64,000 nt of DNA from positions 1,798,001 through 1,862,000 of the forward strand of contig NZ_AP024651.1 in assembly GCF_019977295.1 (NCBI RefSeq), in the 5' to 3' direction. This DNA is from Arthrobacter sp. StoSoilB20 (GTDB taxonomy: Bacteria; Actinomycetota; Actinomycetes; Actinomycetales; Micrococcaceae). Under the pieces are notes generated by a model. That model was given only the letters and a program-made list of their open reading frames with translations, did not search any database and had not been told where the DNA came from. The position numbers and the translations under genes were made by a program. Of the stretch, positions 14,236 to 21,837 are shown one piece after another; position 1 is the stretch's first letter, and every line of letters starts with the position of its first letter.

Positions 14236-16779
14236 GTGCGTATCCCACTTTCCTGGCTGCGTGAATTCGCGCAGGTTCCGGCCGATGCTACGGCCGAAGA
14301 CGTCATGGCTGACCTGGTCAAGGTCGGTTTTGAAGAAGAAGAAGTCCACCGTCCCACGGACGAGCTCACTGGCCCCGTCGTGGTGGGCCAGGTCCTGAGC
14401 CTGGTCAAGGAACCGCAGACCAATGGCAAGACCATCAACTGGTGCCAGGTCCGGGTGGTTCCGGAGGGACAGGAACAGACCCTCACCGGCAAGGGCATTG
14501 ATCCTTCCGGCGTTCAGGGCATCATCTGCGGTGCGCACAACTTTGTTGAGGGCGACAAAGTGGTTGTCACCCTCCCCGGTGCAGTGCTGCCTGGAAACTT
14601 CCAGATCTCTGCACGGAAGACCTACGGCCACCTGTCTGCGGGCATGATCGCTTCTGTCCGCGAGCTGGGAATCGGCGATGACCACGACGGCATCCTGGTC
14701 CTCTCAAGCATCGGCCTGGACCCTGAAATCGGCACCGACGCCATGGAACTGCTGGGTCTCTACGACCAGGCAGCGGAAATCAACGTCACCCCGGATCGCG
14801 GCTACGCATTCTCCATCCGTGGCGTGGCCCGCGAGTACGCGCACGCCACTGGAACCACCTTCGTGGATCCCGCGTCCAAGGTTTCGGCTCCGGCCACCCT
14901 GCAGGGCGGCTACGGCGTCAAGCTCAACGACGACGCTCCCATTTACGGCAAGCCCGGCTGCGACCGCTTTGTTGCCCGCACGGTACGTGGTGTGGACGCT
15001 TCGCGTCCCACGCCGCCGTGGATGTCCGCCCGCCTTCGTTTGGCCGGCGTGCGGTCCATTTCGCTGCCGGTTGATATCTCCAACTACGTCATGCTTGAGC
15101 TCGGCCAGCCGAACCACTGCTACGACCTCGATAAGCTCGCAGGCGACATCGTGGTGCGTCGTGCCGTGGCGGGGGAGAAGATCACCACCCTCGATGACAA
15201 GGTGCGCACGCTCGACGTCGAAGACCTGCTGATCACCGATGACTCCGGCGCCATCGGCATCGCCGGCGTGATGGGTGGTGCCCACACCGAGGTGTCCGAT
15301 TCCACCACCAACATCCTGGTGGAAGCCGCACACTTCGATGAAGTGTCGATCGCCCGTTCACGCCGCCGCCACAAGCTGCCGTCCGAAGCCTCCAAGCGCT
15401 TTGAGCGCGGGGTTGACTGGCACATCGCCAACATTGCCGCGCAGCGCGTCGTGGACCTGTTGGTGGAGCTCGCCGGGGGCACGGCAGATGAGGCCGGTAC
15501 CGACGTCGGAACCGCCCCTGACGCTGTCACCATCGAGCTGCCGGCAGAATTTGCCGCGGCACGGATTGGTATCAACTTCACTGAAGAGCAGATCACCACG
15601 TCGCTGGTGGATCTGGGGGCCGCCGTGGAGAAGACCGCCAACGGCTACTTGGTGACTGCTCCCAGCTGGCGCAACGACCTTGAAACCAAGGAGGACCTCT
15701 CCGAGGAAATCGCCCGGCTGGTGGGATACGACAACATCCCATCCACCCTTCCCGTGGCGCCCCCGGGCCGTGGCCTGAGCCGCAGCCAGCAGCAGAAGCG
15801 CCGCGTTGTTCAGGCACTGGCCGATGCCGGCCTCACCGAGGTGCTGTCCTACCCGTTCGTTTCCAAGGCAGCCAACGACACGTTTGGTGTTGCTGCTGAA
15901 GGAGCAGCGCGTCCGGCGTTGAAGCTGGCAAACCCGATCAGCGAAGAGCAAGGTTTCCTTCGCACGTCCATCCTCCCGGGCTTGATCGAGGTTGCCCGTC
16001 GCAACCACTCGCGCGGCTTCCGCGACCTGGCTCTTTATGAAGCAGGTTCGGTCTTCCTCCCGGGCGAAACGCTGGGCACGGATTCCATTCCGCCGCTGGG
16101 CGTCAAGCCTTCGGATGAGGTTCTGGATGCACTGTACGACGGCGTCCCGCACCAGCCGCTGCACATCGCCGCTGTTTTCACCGGCCATGATTCTCCTGCC
16201 GCGGCCATGCACGCACCCCGTGCGTGGGACTGGGCTGATGCCTTGGATGTTGCCCGCCTTATTGCCGACGTGCTCGGTGTTGAACTGGTGGTCAGCCAGG
16301 GCAGTCACCAGGCCTTCCACCCGGGCCGCGCAGCCCAGCTCGCGCTGCGCAACGGAGATGTTGTTGGATACGCAGGTGAGCTTCACCCGAAGCTGCTGGC
16401 TGCACACGATATGCCTGCACGTTCAGTGGCGCTCGAGATCAATGTGGAAGCATTATTCGAGGCTGCGGCTGATGTGATCGTGGCCAAGCACATCTCCGGA
16501 TTCCCGGTGGCGACGCAGGACGTTGCTCTGGTTGTCCCTCAGGACGTACCGGCAGATCAGGTCCTCTCGGCACTGCGCGAAGGTGCGGGGGAACTCCTCG
16601 AGGACGTCGCATTGTTCGACGTCTACGTTGGCCCCGGGATCGAGGAAGGCAGGAAGTCGCTGGCCTTCGGCCTCCGTTTCCGCGCCGATGACCGTACCCT
16701 GACGGCCGATGAAGCTTCTGAGGCTCGAGCCGCCGCTGTTGCCGTTGCAGCCGAACGGTTCGGCGCAGTCCAGCGCTAG
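14236..16779 (+). CDS. pheT: Phenylalanyl-tRNA synthetase beta subunit
   Basis: An 847-residue protein. The GTG at 14236 was chosen because it gives the usual MRIPLSWLREF opening and lies 2 nt after the pheS stop; the same frame stays open far upstream inside pheS, but that is a shadow. It has an OB-fold tRNA-binding domain at about 40-150, the B3/B4 editing domain (RSISLPVDISNYVMLELGQP), B5, and the C-terminal FDX-ACB anticodon-binding domain ending SEARAAAVAVAAERFG. The length is normal for the long beta subunit. It shares the transcript and probably the leader control with pheS. Confidence 0.97.
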   Translation: MRIPLSWLREFAQVPADATAEDVMADLVKVGFEEEEVHRPTDELTGPVVVGQVLSLVKEPQTNGKTINWCQVRVVPEGQEQTLTGKGIDPSGVQGIICGAHNFVEGDKVVVTLPGAVLPGNFQISARKTYGHLSAGMIASVRELGIGDDHDGILVLSSIGLDPEIGTDAMELLGLYDQAAEINVTPDRGYAFSIRGVAREYAHATGTTFVDPASKVSAPATLQGGYGVKLNDDAPIYGKPGCDRFVARTVRGVDASRPTPPWMSARLRLAGVRSISLPVDISNYVMLELGQPNHCYDLDKLAGDIVVRRAVAGEKITTLDDKVRTLDVEDLLITDDSGAIGIAGVMGGAHTEVSDSTTNILVEAAHFDEVSIARSRRRHKLPSEASKRFERGVDWHIANIAAQRVVDLLVELAGGTADEAGTDVGTAPDAVTIELPAEFAAARIGINFTEEQITTSLVDLGAAVEKTANGYLVTAPSWRNDLETKEDLSEEIARLVGYDNIPSTLPVAPPGRGLSRSQQQKRRVVQALADAGLTEVLSYPFVSKAANDTFGVAAEGAARPALKLANPISEEQGFLRTSILPGLIEVARRNHSRGFRDLALYEAGSVFLPGETLGTDSIPPLGVKPSDEVLDALYDGVPHQPLHIAAVFTGHDSPAAAMHAPRAWDWADALDVARLIADVLGVELVVSQGSHQAFHPGRAAQLALRNGDVVGYAGELHPKLLAAHDMPARSVALEINVEALFEAAADVIVAKHISGFPVATQDVALVVPQDVPADQVLSALREGAGELLEDVALFDVYVGPGIEEGRKSLAFGLRFRADDRTLTADEASEARAAAVAVAAERFGAVQR

Positions 16780-16794
16780 CCCCACTATCAAGTG

Positions 16795-16831
16795 AATCCC
16801 CGGGACCTGGTGGTCCCGGGGATTTTCTTTT
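16795..16831 (+). terminator. pheST intrinsic terminator
   Basis: A 13-bp perfect stem (16795-16807 with 16812-16824), loop TGGT, then TTCTTTTT. It is a classical Rho-independent terminator. Confidence 0.92.
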
Positions 16832-16852
16832 TGAGATTGAGCTCCCAGCATC

Positions 16853-16914
16853 TTGACAGAACATTCACATGTGTATGACAGTTTTGTCATGCACATGTGA
16901 AACATGTGTATCAC
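16853..16914 (+). promoter_or_regulatory. Protease promoter with long inverted-repeat operator
   Basis: TTGACA at 16853-16858 and TATGAC at 16874-16879 (15-bp spacer) form a plausible promoter. Overlapping the -10 is a 16-bp inverted repeat, 16865-16880 with 16885-16900, built around CACATGTG, with a 4-bp centre. A third ACATGTGTA half-site follows at 16902. It looks like an operator for a dimeric regulator. A second promoter, TTGTCA (16884) and TGTATC (16907) with 17-bp spacing, is also possible. Confidence 0.6.
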
Positions 16915-16958
16915 ATCCCTTGCACGGTTCACTGAGAGCCGTCCCTTGAAAGGTACCC

Positions 16959-17825
16959 ATGAAAAAGCACAACGTTGCTTTGCTGGTTGGAGCTGCAGTG
17001 ATGGCTTTGACGTCCTCGCTTGGTGGAGCCGCAACAGCGTCAGAGTCGACGCCGCAAACAGCCTCCGCCGAGGTCCAGCCTGTATCGCACACGGTGGACC
17101 CGTCACAGGTTTCAGGATCTGCGGCTTCACCTTTGGCCGACAAGTACACGATTGCCGCACCTTCAAAGAACGGTGGCGCTTCCACCGATTCAGTCATCGG
17201 CGCTGATGGCCGGGTGCGCATCACCAACACGACGGCTGCTCCCAACCGATCAATAGTCCAGATCGAGTTCAACGGCGGCTACATCTGCTCCGGTGCGTTG
17301 ATTTCCGACGACACTGTGCTGACGGCGGGTCACTGTGTCCATGAGGGTGGAACAGGCTCCGAGGCCGACTACTCCTGGGGCGTCAAAGTAGCTCCCGGCC
17401 GGAATGGCTCAACAGACCCCTATGGCACCTGTGGTGCTACGAAGATTTACACCGATCAGCGATGGATCGATTCTGCCAATACCAACGCTGACTGGGGTGT
17501 CATCAAGCTCGACTGCACCATCGGCAACACCACCGGCTGGTTGAATTACACCGGCACCACCGCCAGCCTGAATGGCACCAATGTGACCGTTCGTGGTTAC
17601 CCGGGCGACAAGGCTTTCGGCACCATGTGGTCCATGACCGGCCCCATCGAGACCACCACCACTGAGAAGGTCTACTACAAGATGGACACTTACGGCGGGC
17701 AGAGCGGTGCACCCGTCTACAACAGCTCCAACACCATCATGGCAATCCACACCAACGGCGGAAGCTCCAACTCGGGCACCCGCATCACACCCACGTTGGC
17801 GAACTACCTGACGTCGGTGAAGTAG
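16959..17825 (+). CDS. Secreted V8-like glutamyl endopeptidase (S1B)
   Basis: A 288-residue precursor. Residues 1-27 are a Sec signal peptide (KKHNVALL...GGAATA), followed by a propeptide and a mature part beginning near residue 80. The trypsin-fold triad is visible: His125 in LTAGHCVHEGG, Asp178 in NADWGVIKLD and Ser249 in YGGQSGAPVYN. GGQSGAPV is typical of Glu-specific S1B enzymes. Two Cys pairs (C110/C126 and C158/C186) could form disulfides. The AAAGG-type site and ATG at 16959 fit. It stands alone behind a strong inverted repeat, so it is probably regulated. It acts outside the cell on proteins. Confidence 0.9.
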   Translation: MKKHNVALLVGAAVMALTSSLGGAATASESTPQTASAEVQPVSHTVDPSQVSGSAASPLADKYTIAAPSKNGGASTDSVIGADGRVRITNTTAAPNRSIVQIEFNGGYICSGALISDDTVLTAGHCVHEGGTGSEADYSWGVKVAPGRNGSTDPYGTCGATKIYTDQRWIDSANTNADWGVIKLDCTIGNTTGWLNYTGTTASLNGTNVTVRGYPGDKAFGTMWSMTGPIETTTTEKVYYKMDTYGGQSGAPVYNSSNTIMAIHTNGGSSNSGTRITPTLANYLTSVK

Positions 17826-17847
17826 CCCACTTGGGTTAATCCAGCCA

Positions 17848-17884
17848 GTGTTCCCCGCAGCAGATTCACGGCTGCGGGGAACAC
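17848..17884 (+). terminator. Hairpin after protease gene
   Basis: A 14-bp perfect stem (17848-17861 with 17871-17884) and 9-nt loop, 22 bp after the stop codon. The T-run is weak. Confidence 0.7.
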
Positions 17885-18145
17885 GTGCTTTGGCGAATAG
17901 GAGCCCGCCAAGCACAAGCTACATTTTGCAGGGGACAAAGTTCTCTATGGGGTAACGGGTGTGTGGATTGGCCCGCGGGCGACCTTCCCTTGGCTGACCA
18001 CGTTCTTGGCCTAGGCACGCCCCACCCCTGTTAGTAACAATGCCTGGTTGTCTGAGCAACCTTTGTCCGCACCCTGCCCGCCCCTCTGGCGGGCTCCAGC
18101 AGCGGCTGAGTATGGCAGGGCCCGCAGCAGGTGACATGACCCTTC
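17885..18145. other. Intergenic region without recognisable gene
   Basis: This stretch lies between the protease hairpin and the end of the lipoprotein gene. It contains only short frames without codon bias and a GC-rich GGCGGGC region near 18090-18100. No gene or RNA was recognised. Confidence 0.6.
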
Positions 18146-18664
18146 CTAGCGATATTTTCCTTCAGGGTCGGCAAAGCAGCGGGTATTCCCGCTGAGGGTG
18201 ATACCGTACTTGCCCGTACCGAACGCCATAGAGAACTTGTCAGGCCCGAGGACCACGGTGTGTCGGACAAAGTTCGGACCTTCATCAATTTCCTGCCTCA
18301 GATTAAATCCGGTGGCCTCGAACAAGGTCTTGACCTTGTCGTGCAAAGCGTCCATTTCTTCCCGGCTCAGCGGACTCCTACTGGTATCGAAAGACACCTG
18401 AGTGCCTTCCGTGCCGAGGGGACGATCACAGACCCACCCTGCTTTGTCTGGTGTGACTTTCGTCCAGTCGCCCGGGGCGAGAGCTTGAATCTTGTTGAAG
18501 AGTTCAAGGTACTCTGTTCGGGCTTCTTCCGGGTCCATGGCCTGCTCCGCGGTGCTGGTAGGTGAATTGGTGCTCGGCGTTGCCGCGCACCCTGCAAGAG
18601 TGAGAAGAAGCATTGCCGCGGCGGGAAGGATGCGCCAGTACCAGCGGCGGAGCGTTGTGGTCAT
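18146..18664 (-). CDS. Lipoprotein, tandem copy 2
   Basis: A 172-residue exported protein with a basic N-terminus, hydrophobic core and lipobox LAGC (Cys26), so it is expected to be lipid-anchored outside the membrane. The mature part begins with a Thr/Ser/Pro-rich linker, then EARTEYLELFNKIQALAPGD, SRSPLSREEMDALHDKVK and a C-terminal GKYGITLSGNTRC. It is clearly paralogous to the gene immediately upstream (same length, lipobox position and motifs), from which it is separated by 6 bp. The function is unknown. The two genes probably share a transcript. Confidence 0.82.
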   Translation of the reverse strand: MTTTLRRWYWRILPAAAMLLLTLAGCAATPSTNSPTSTAEQAMDPEEARTEYLELFNKIQALAPGDWTKVTPDKAGWVCDRPLGTEGTQVSFDTSRSPLSREEMDALHDKVKTLFEATGFNLRQEIDEGPNFVRHTVVLGPDKFSMAFGTGKYGITLSGNTRCFADPEGKYR

Positions 18665-18670
18665 GGCTTC

Positions 18671-19192
18671 CTAGCGAAATTCGCCTTCCGGGTCTGGAAC
18701 GCAACGGGTATTTCCGCTGAGGGCGATGCCGTATTTGCCGGTGGTGATTCCCATGACGAACTTTTCGGGTCCGAAGACGCTAGTTCTTCTGACGAAGTTC
18801 TCTCCTCCGTCAGTTGATTGCCGGACAGTGAAGCCGGTGGTCTCGAACTCGGCCCTGACCTTCTCGTGGAGAGCATCCATTTCCTCTCGGCTCAGTGGGC
18901 TGCGGCTTGTATTGACTGAGAATTGGGTGCCGTCAGTCCCGTCCGGGAGCCGGCAAGCGTCGCCTTGAAATTCGGAGGGCGGCGCGACACCCCAGTCGCC
19001 GGGGGCGAGGGCTTGAATCTTGTTGAAGAGGTTGAAGTACTCTGTGCGGGCTTGTTCTGGTTCCATGGTTTGCTCCGCGGTGCCGGTAGGTGGATTGGTT
19101 CCAGGGGTTTTTCCGCACCCTGCAAGGGTGATTAGAAGGATGGCTGCGGCGGGAAGGATGCGCCTGTAGTGGGGGCGGTGCATGGTTGTCAT
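18671..19192 (-). CDS. Lipoprotein, tandem copy 1
   Basis: A 173-residue lipoprotein with lipobox LAGC at Cys26, followed by a Thr/Pro linker and the same blocks as its neighbour: EQARTEYFNLFNKIQALAPG, SRSPLSREEMDALHEKVR, GKYGIALSGNTRC. Cys residues at the start of the folded part (GDACRLPDG) and at NTRC could pair. The sequence between the blocks has diverged, so the duplication is old or the pair is under diversifying selection. No catalytic motif is seen. Such duplicated lipoproteins may be immunity or envelope-stress factors; that is conjecture. Confidence 0.82.
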   Translation of the reverse strand: MTTMHRPHYRRILPAAAILLITLAGCGKTPGTNPPTGTAEQTMEPEQARTEYFNLFNKIQALAPGDWGVAPPSEFQGDACRLPDGTDGTQFSVNTSRSPLSREEMDALHEKVRAEFETTGFTVRQSTDGGENFVRRTSVFGPEKFVMGITTGKYGIALSGNTRCVPDPEGEFR

Positions 19193-19245
19193 CGTGTCGC
19201 ATTCGTGAGTTGGTCATTCAAGCCGAGGGCGATTCTGGCTTGGTT

Positions 19246-19506
19246 TTAGCTTGACTGGGTTCTCCTATCGAAGTACCCGTAGATGCCTTCCTTGCCGCCT
19301 GTTTGTCCGTCGTGGGTTTTCGTTGGGAGTTCTGTGGCACCATCCGGTCCTGTGGCGCCGTCCGTGCCGAAGGTGACGGCGCCGAATCCCGGGTCTGCGG
19401 TGCTTTTACGCTGCCAGCCGAGCCCATGCCTGACTTCAGCTACGTGGTCCCAGTCGTAGGTTCCCCGGTATACGGTGCCGCCGGGGTTCAGGTGGAGATC
19501 GTTCAC
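19246..19506 (-). CDS. Small hypothetical or gene remnant
   Basis: A GTG-started frame of 86 codons (VNDLHLNPGGTVYRGTYDWD...GGKEGIYGYFDRRTQSS) upstream of the lipoprotein pair on the same strand. It is hydrophilic, with no signal peptide or known domain. The GTG overlaps the stop of a 14-codon ATG frame (19503-19547, MEIAFDDGAADAPP), so this may be two coupled micro-ORFs or one gene broken by a frameshift. It could be the tail of a lost toxin-like protein. Coding status is uncertain. Confidence 0.4.
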   Translation of the reverse strand: MNDLHLNPGGTVYRGTYDWDHVAEVRHGLGWQRKSTADPGFGAVTFGTDGATGPDGATELPTKTHDGQTGGKEGIYGYFDRRTQSS

Positions 19507-19847
19507 GGAGGCGCGTCGGCCGCGCCGTCATCAAAAGCAATTTCCATGCTGGGCCCCCAAAGCCGGAACAATAAATCCAACGACTAGCATAACCGGGTTT
19601 GCGCAATTGCGAGTTCATCGCACCGGCCGACTTTAGAATTTTTTGGGGCCCGAGAAAAGCCTTCACAGGTGAAAGGCCACTTCTCCATTTATCGCCTGTC
19701 AGGATGGTCTAACACCTGTCGTACGGAGCCCGATTTGGGCATGGACACGGGACGATGGCAGAGTCGTTTGAAGCCTCACAGAAGGGGAAATCCACCCGTA
19801 GCTGTTGCGACATTGGGCTGGGGACTTAGCCGTGAGAGGAGGGCGTG
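19507..19847. other. Intergenic region upstream of PPTase gene
   Basis: About 340 bp of lower GC than its surroundings (AATAAATCCAAC, TTTAGAATTTTTTGG). It contains the GCCTTCAC...GTGAAAGGC inverted repeat near 19659-19677 and the micro-ORF described with the remnant. The TTTAGAATTTT run may hold a promoter. No gene was recognised. Confidence 0.5.
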
Positions 19848-20486
19848 ATGCAGAATCCGGTGCTTGACCTGTGGAGGCTCGATGAGACGCCCGGCGCAGG
19901 AAACGCGATTGAACTGCTCGGCCAGCTGGCCCTCGAGCGCGCCCTTCGCTACGCCAACCCCGCAGACCGTGACGAGTTCGTGGCCGGCCGGCTTGCTGCA
20001 CTGCACTTTGCTGCGACGCTCCTGGGAGTGGAGTACCGCCGACTCGTCCCCGAATATCACTGCCCGCAGTGCGGCCCCGCCCAGGACCATGGTCGCCCAG
20101 GGTTCATGCTCGACGGCGGCCCCGCACCTCTGGCGCTCAGCGCCTCCAGAGCGTCGGGCTGGGTGCTGCTGGCCGGCGTCGTGCATCCTCCCGAAGAGCT
20201 CCGGCTGGGGGTGGACCTTGAATCGACTGACAAGGCAGCCTTCGAAGGATTCGACGACGTCGCGCTGACCGCAAACGAAAAACGCTTCCTATTGACCATC
20301 CAGGACCAGGAGCGAAATAGTCAGCGCGCCCGCCTGTGGGCACGCAAAGAGGCGTGGCTGAAGATGACAGGGGAAGGCCTGAGGCGCAACCCCGCGGAGC
20401 TGGATGTGCTGGATCTGCCCGGCCTGAGCGACGTCACCGAAAAAGAACTGCCTGAGGGGTTAGTCGCCGCTCTTGCCCTCGGCTAA
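19848..20486 (+). CDS. Sfp-type 4'-phosphopantetheinyl transferase
   Basis: A 212-residue enzyme that attaches phosphopantetheine from CoA to the serine of a carrier domain. The ATG at 19848 is favoured over the adjacent GTG because AGGAGG lies 5 nt before it. The N-half carries ADRDEFVAGRLAALHFAA and HCPQCGPAQDHGRPGF. The metal-binding signature is GVDLEST (Asp123, Glu125), with W-x-R-KEA at 164-169 (LWARKEAWLKMTGEG). It is convergent with the peptidase/NRPS operon, ending in overlapping stop codons, so its natural partner is very likely the carrier domain of the Pls-like NRPS encoded at 21838-25794. Confidence 0.88.
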   Translation: MQNPVLDLWRLDETPGAGNAIELLGQLALERALRYANPADRDEFVAGRLAALHFAATLLGVEYRRLVPEYHCPQCGPAQDHGRPGFMLDGGPAPLALSASRASGWVLLAGVVHPPEELRLGVDLESTDKAAFEGFDDVALTANEKRFLLTIQDQERNSQRARLWARKEAWLKMTGEGLRRNPAELDVLDLPGLSDVTEKELPEGLVAALALG

Positions 20487-21826
20487 CGCGCAGAAGGCAG
20501 CGGCGGAAGCGCAGCCTCGTAGAGCCATGGCCGGAGGATCGACCCAGCATCAAAGCCCGGAATGTATGAATCCGCAGCTTCAATGAACGCCTCCGTGGAC
20601 ACCGAGCTGTGACGGTTGGTGGCCGTCCAATGCTGCAGGAATCCGAAGAAGGCCTCGTTGCCAGCCGCGATACGTACGGCATGGACGGCCAGGGCTCCGC
20701 GCTTGTAGACGCGGTCATCGAACATCAACTCGGGACCGGGATCGCCCACCAACAAGTCCTGCGGGCCGGCGTCGAGCCTTTTCCACGCAGCCGTTGCCCG
20801 CGCAGCAACGGTCATGGTCCGGGATTCCTCGGACCACAGCCACTCCGCGTAGCAGGCGAATCCTTCATGCAGCCAGATGTCTTTCCAGCTGCTCACGGTC
20901 AGCGAGTTGCCGAACCACTGGTGGGAGAGCTCGTGGGCGATCAGGCGCTGGGCATCCCAGGAATCGCGCATATGGTTGCGGCCGAAGATGGAGACGGTTT
21001 GGGCTTCCAACGGGATTTCCAGCTCGTCTTCAGTCACCACCGAGGTGTAGTCGGTATACGGATACGGACCGAAGCAATCCTCGAAGGTACGCATCATGTC
21101 CGGCTGGCGTCGGAGTCCCTGGAGGGCATCCACTGCCATTTCCGGAGTGACAGCTACGAACTGCGGCACCCGGTGGTGGGTGTCGTCAACGTGCAAGGGA
21201 ACCTTGACGTACCGGCCGATTTGCACGGTAGCAAGGTAGGTGGCCATGGGTTCAGCTTGTTCGTAGACCCAGGTCTCCCTGCTGGACTTGCGGGAGTGGG
21301 AGATCAAGGTGCCGTTGCACACCGGTCGGTAGTTGTCGTCGGTGGTCACGGAGATGAGGAAGCTGGACTTGAAGCGGGGATGGTCGTTGCAGGGGAACCA
21401 GGACGCCGCGCCATTGGGCTGGCCGGCCACCAGGACGCCGTCGTTCAGTTCTTCCCACCCCACGTCACCCCACAGGCCGCGGCGCGGCTGGGGATTGCCG
21501 TCATAGCGGATCTCCAAGGAGAACTGCTGGCCGGGTCTCAGCGGCGACGCCGGGTTGAGCACCAGATGCTCTGCCCGGTGGCTGAACTTCTGGAGCTTCT
21601 TGCCATCAAACTGAACTTTGCTTGCCCGCAGGCCCACCAAATCCAGGACGATCTGCGGCGTGGATTCCAAGGCAGTGCATCGCAGGACCGCTTTGCCGAT
21701 CAGCTTGTTGCTGCCCAGCCTGACATCGAGGTCCAACTCGTACCGGTCCACACGATAGCTGGTGCTGCCGTGGTCCAAAGTGTAGGGGTCGGCGTCGGTT
21801 TTGGGGGTGGGGATTGGTGCGGCCAT
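20483..21826 (-). CDS. M1-family metallopeptidase
   Basis: A 447-residue zinc aminopeptidase-like protein. The ATG at 21826 was chosen because it follows the NRPS stop by 11 bp and gives a natural N-terminus (MAAPIPTPKTDADPYTLDHG). Zinc ligands are visible as H298-E-x-x-H302 in AHELSHQWFGN and Glu321 in WLHEGFACYAEWLW; LEAQTVSIF replaces the GAMEN exopeptidase motif. There is no C-terminal helical domain, so it is a short M1 (half the size of PepN). No signal peptide is present. It follows the Pls-like NRPS in an operon and may trim or degrade its product. Confidence 0.9.
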   Translation of the reverse strand: MAAPIPTPKTDADPYTLDHGSTSYRVDRYELDLDVRLGSNKLIGKAVLRCTALESTPQIVLDLVGLRASKVQFDGKKLQKFSHRAEHLVLNPASPLRPGQQFSLEIRYDGNPQPRRGLWGDVGWEELNDGVLVAGQPNGAASWFPCNDHPRFKSSFLISVTTDDNYRPVCNGTLISHSRKSSRETWVYEQAEPMATYLATVQIGRYVKVPLHVDDTHHRVPQFVAVTPEMAVDALQGLRRQPDMMRTFEDCFGPYPYTDYTSVVTEDELEIPLEAQTVSIFGRNHMRDSWDAQRLIAHELSHQWFGNSLTVSSWKDIWLHEGFACYAEWLWSEESRTMTVAARATAAWKRLDAGPQDLLVGDPGPELMFDDRVYKRGALAVHAVRIAAGNEAFFGFLQHWTATNRHSSVSTEAFIEAADSYIPGFDAGSILRPWLYEAALPPLPSAR

Positions 21827-21837
21827 ATCCGTCCAAT

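Noticed and set aside
17919..18137. 72-codon minus-strand frame after the protease gene
   Set aside because: No ribosome site, domain or codon bias.
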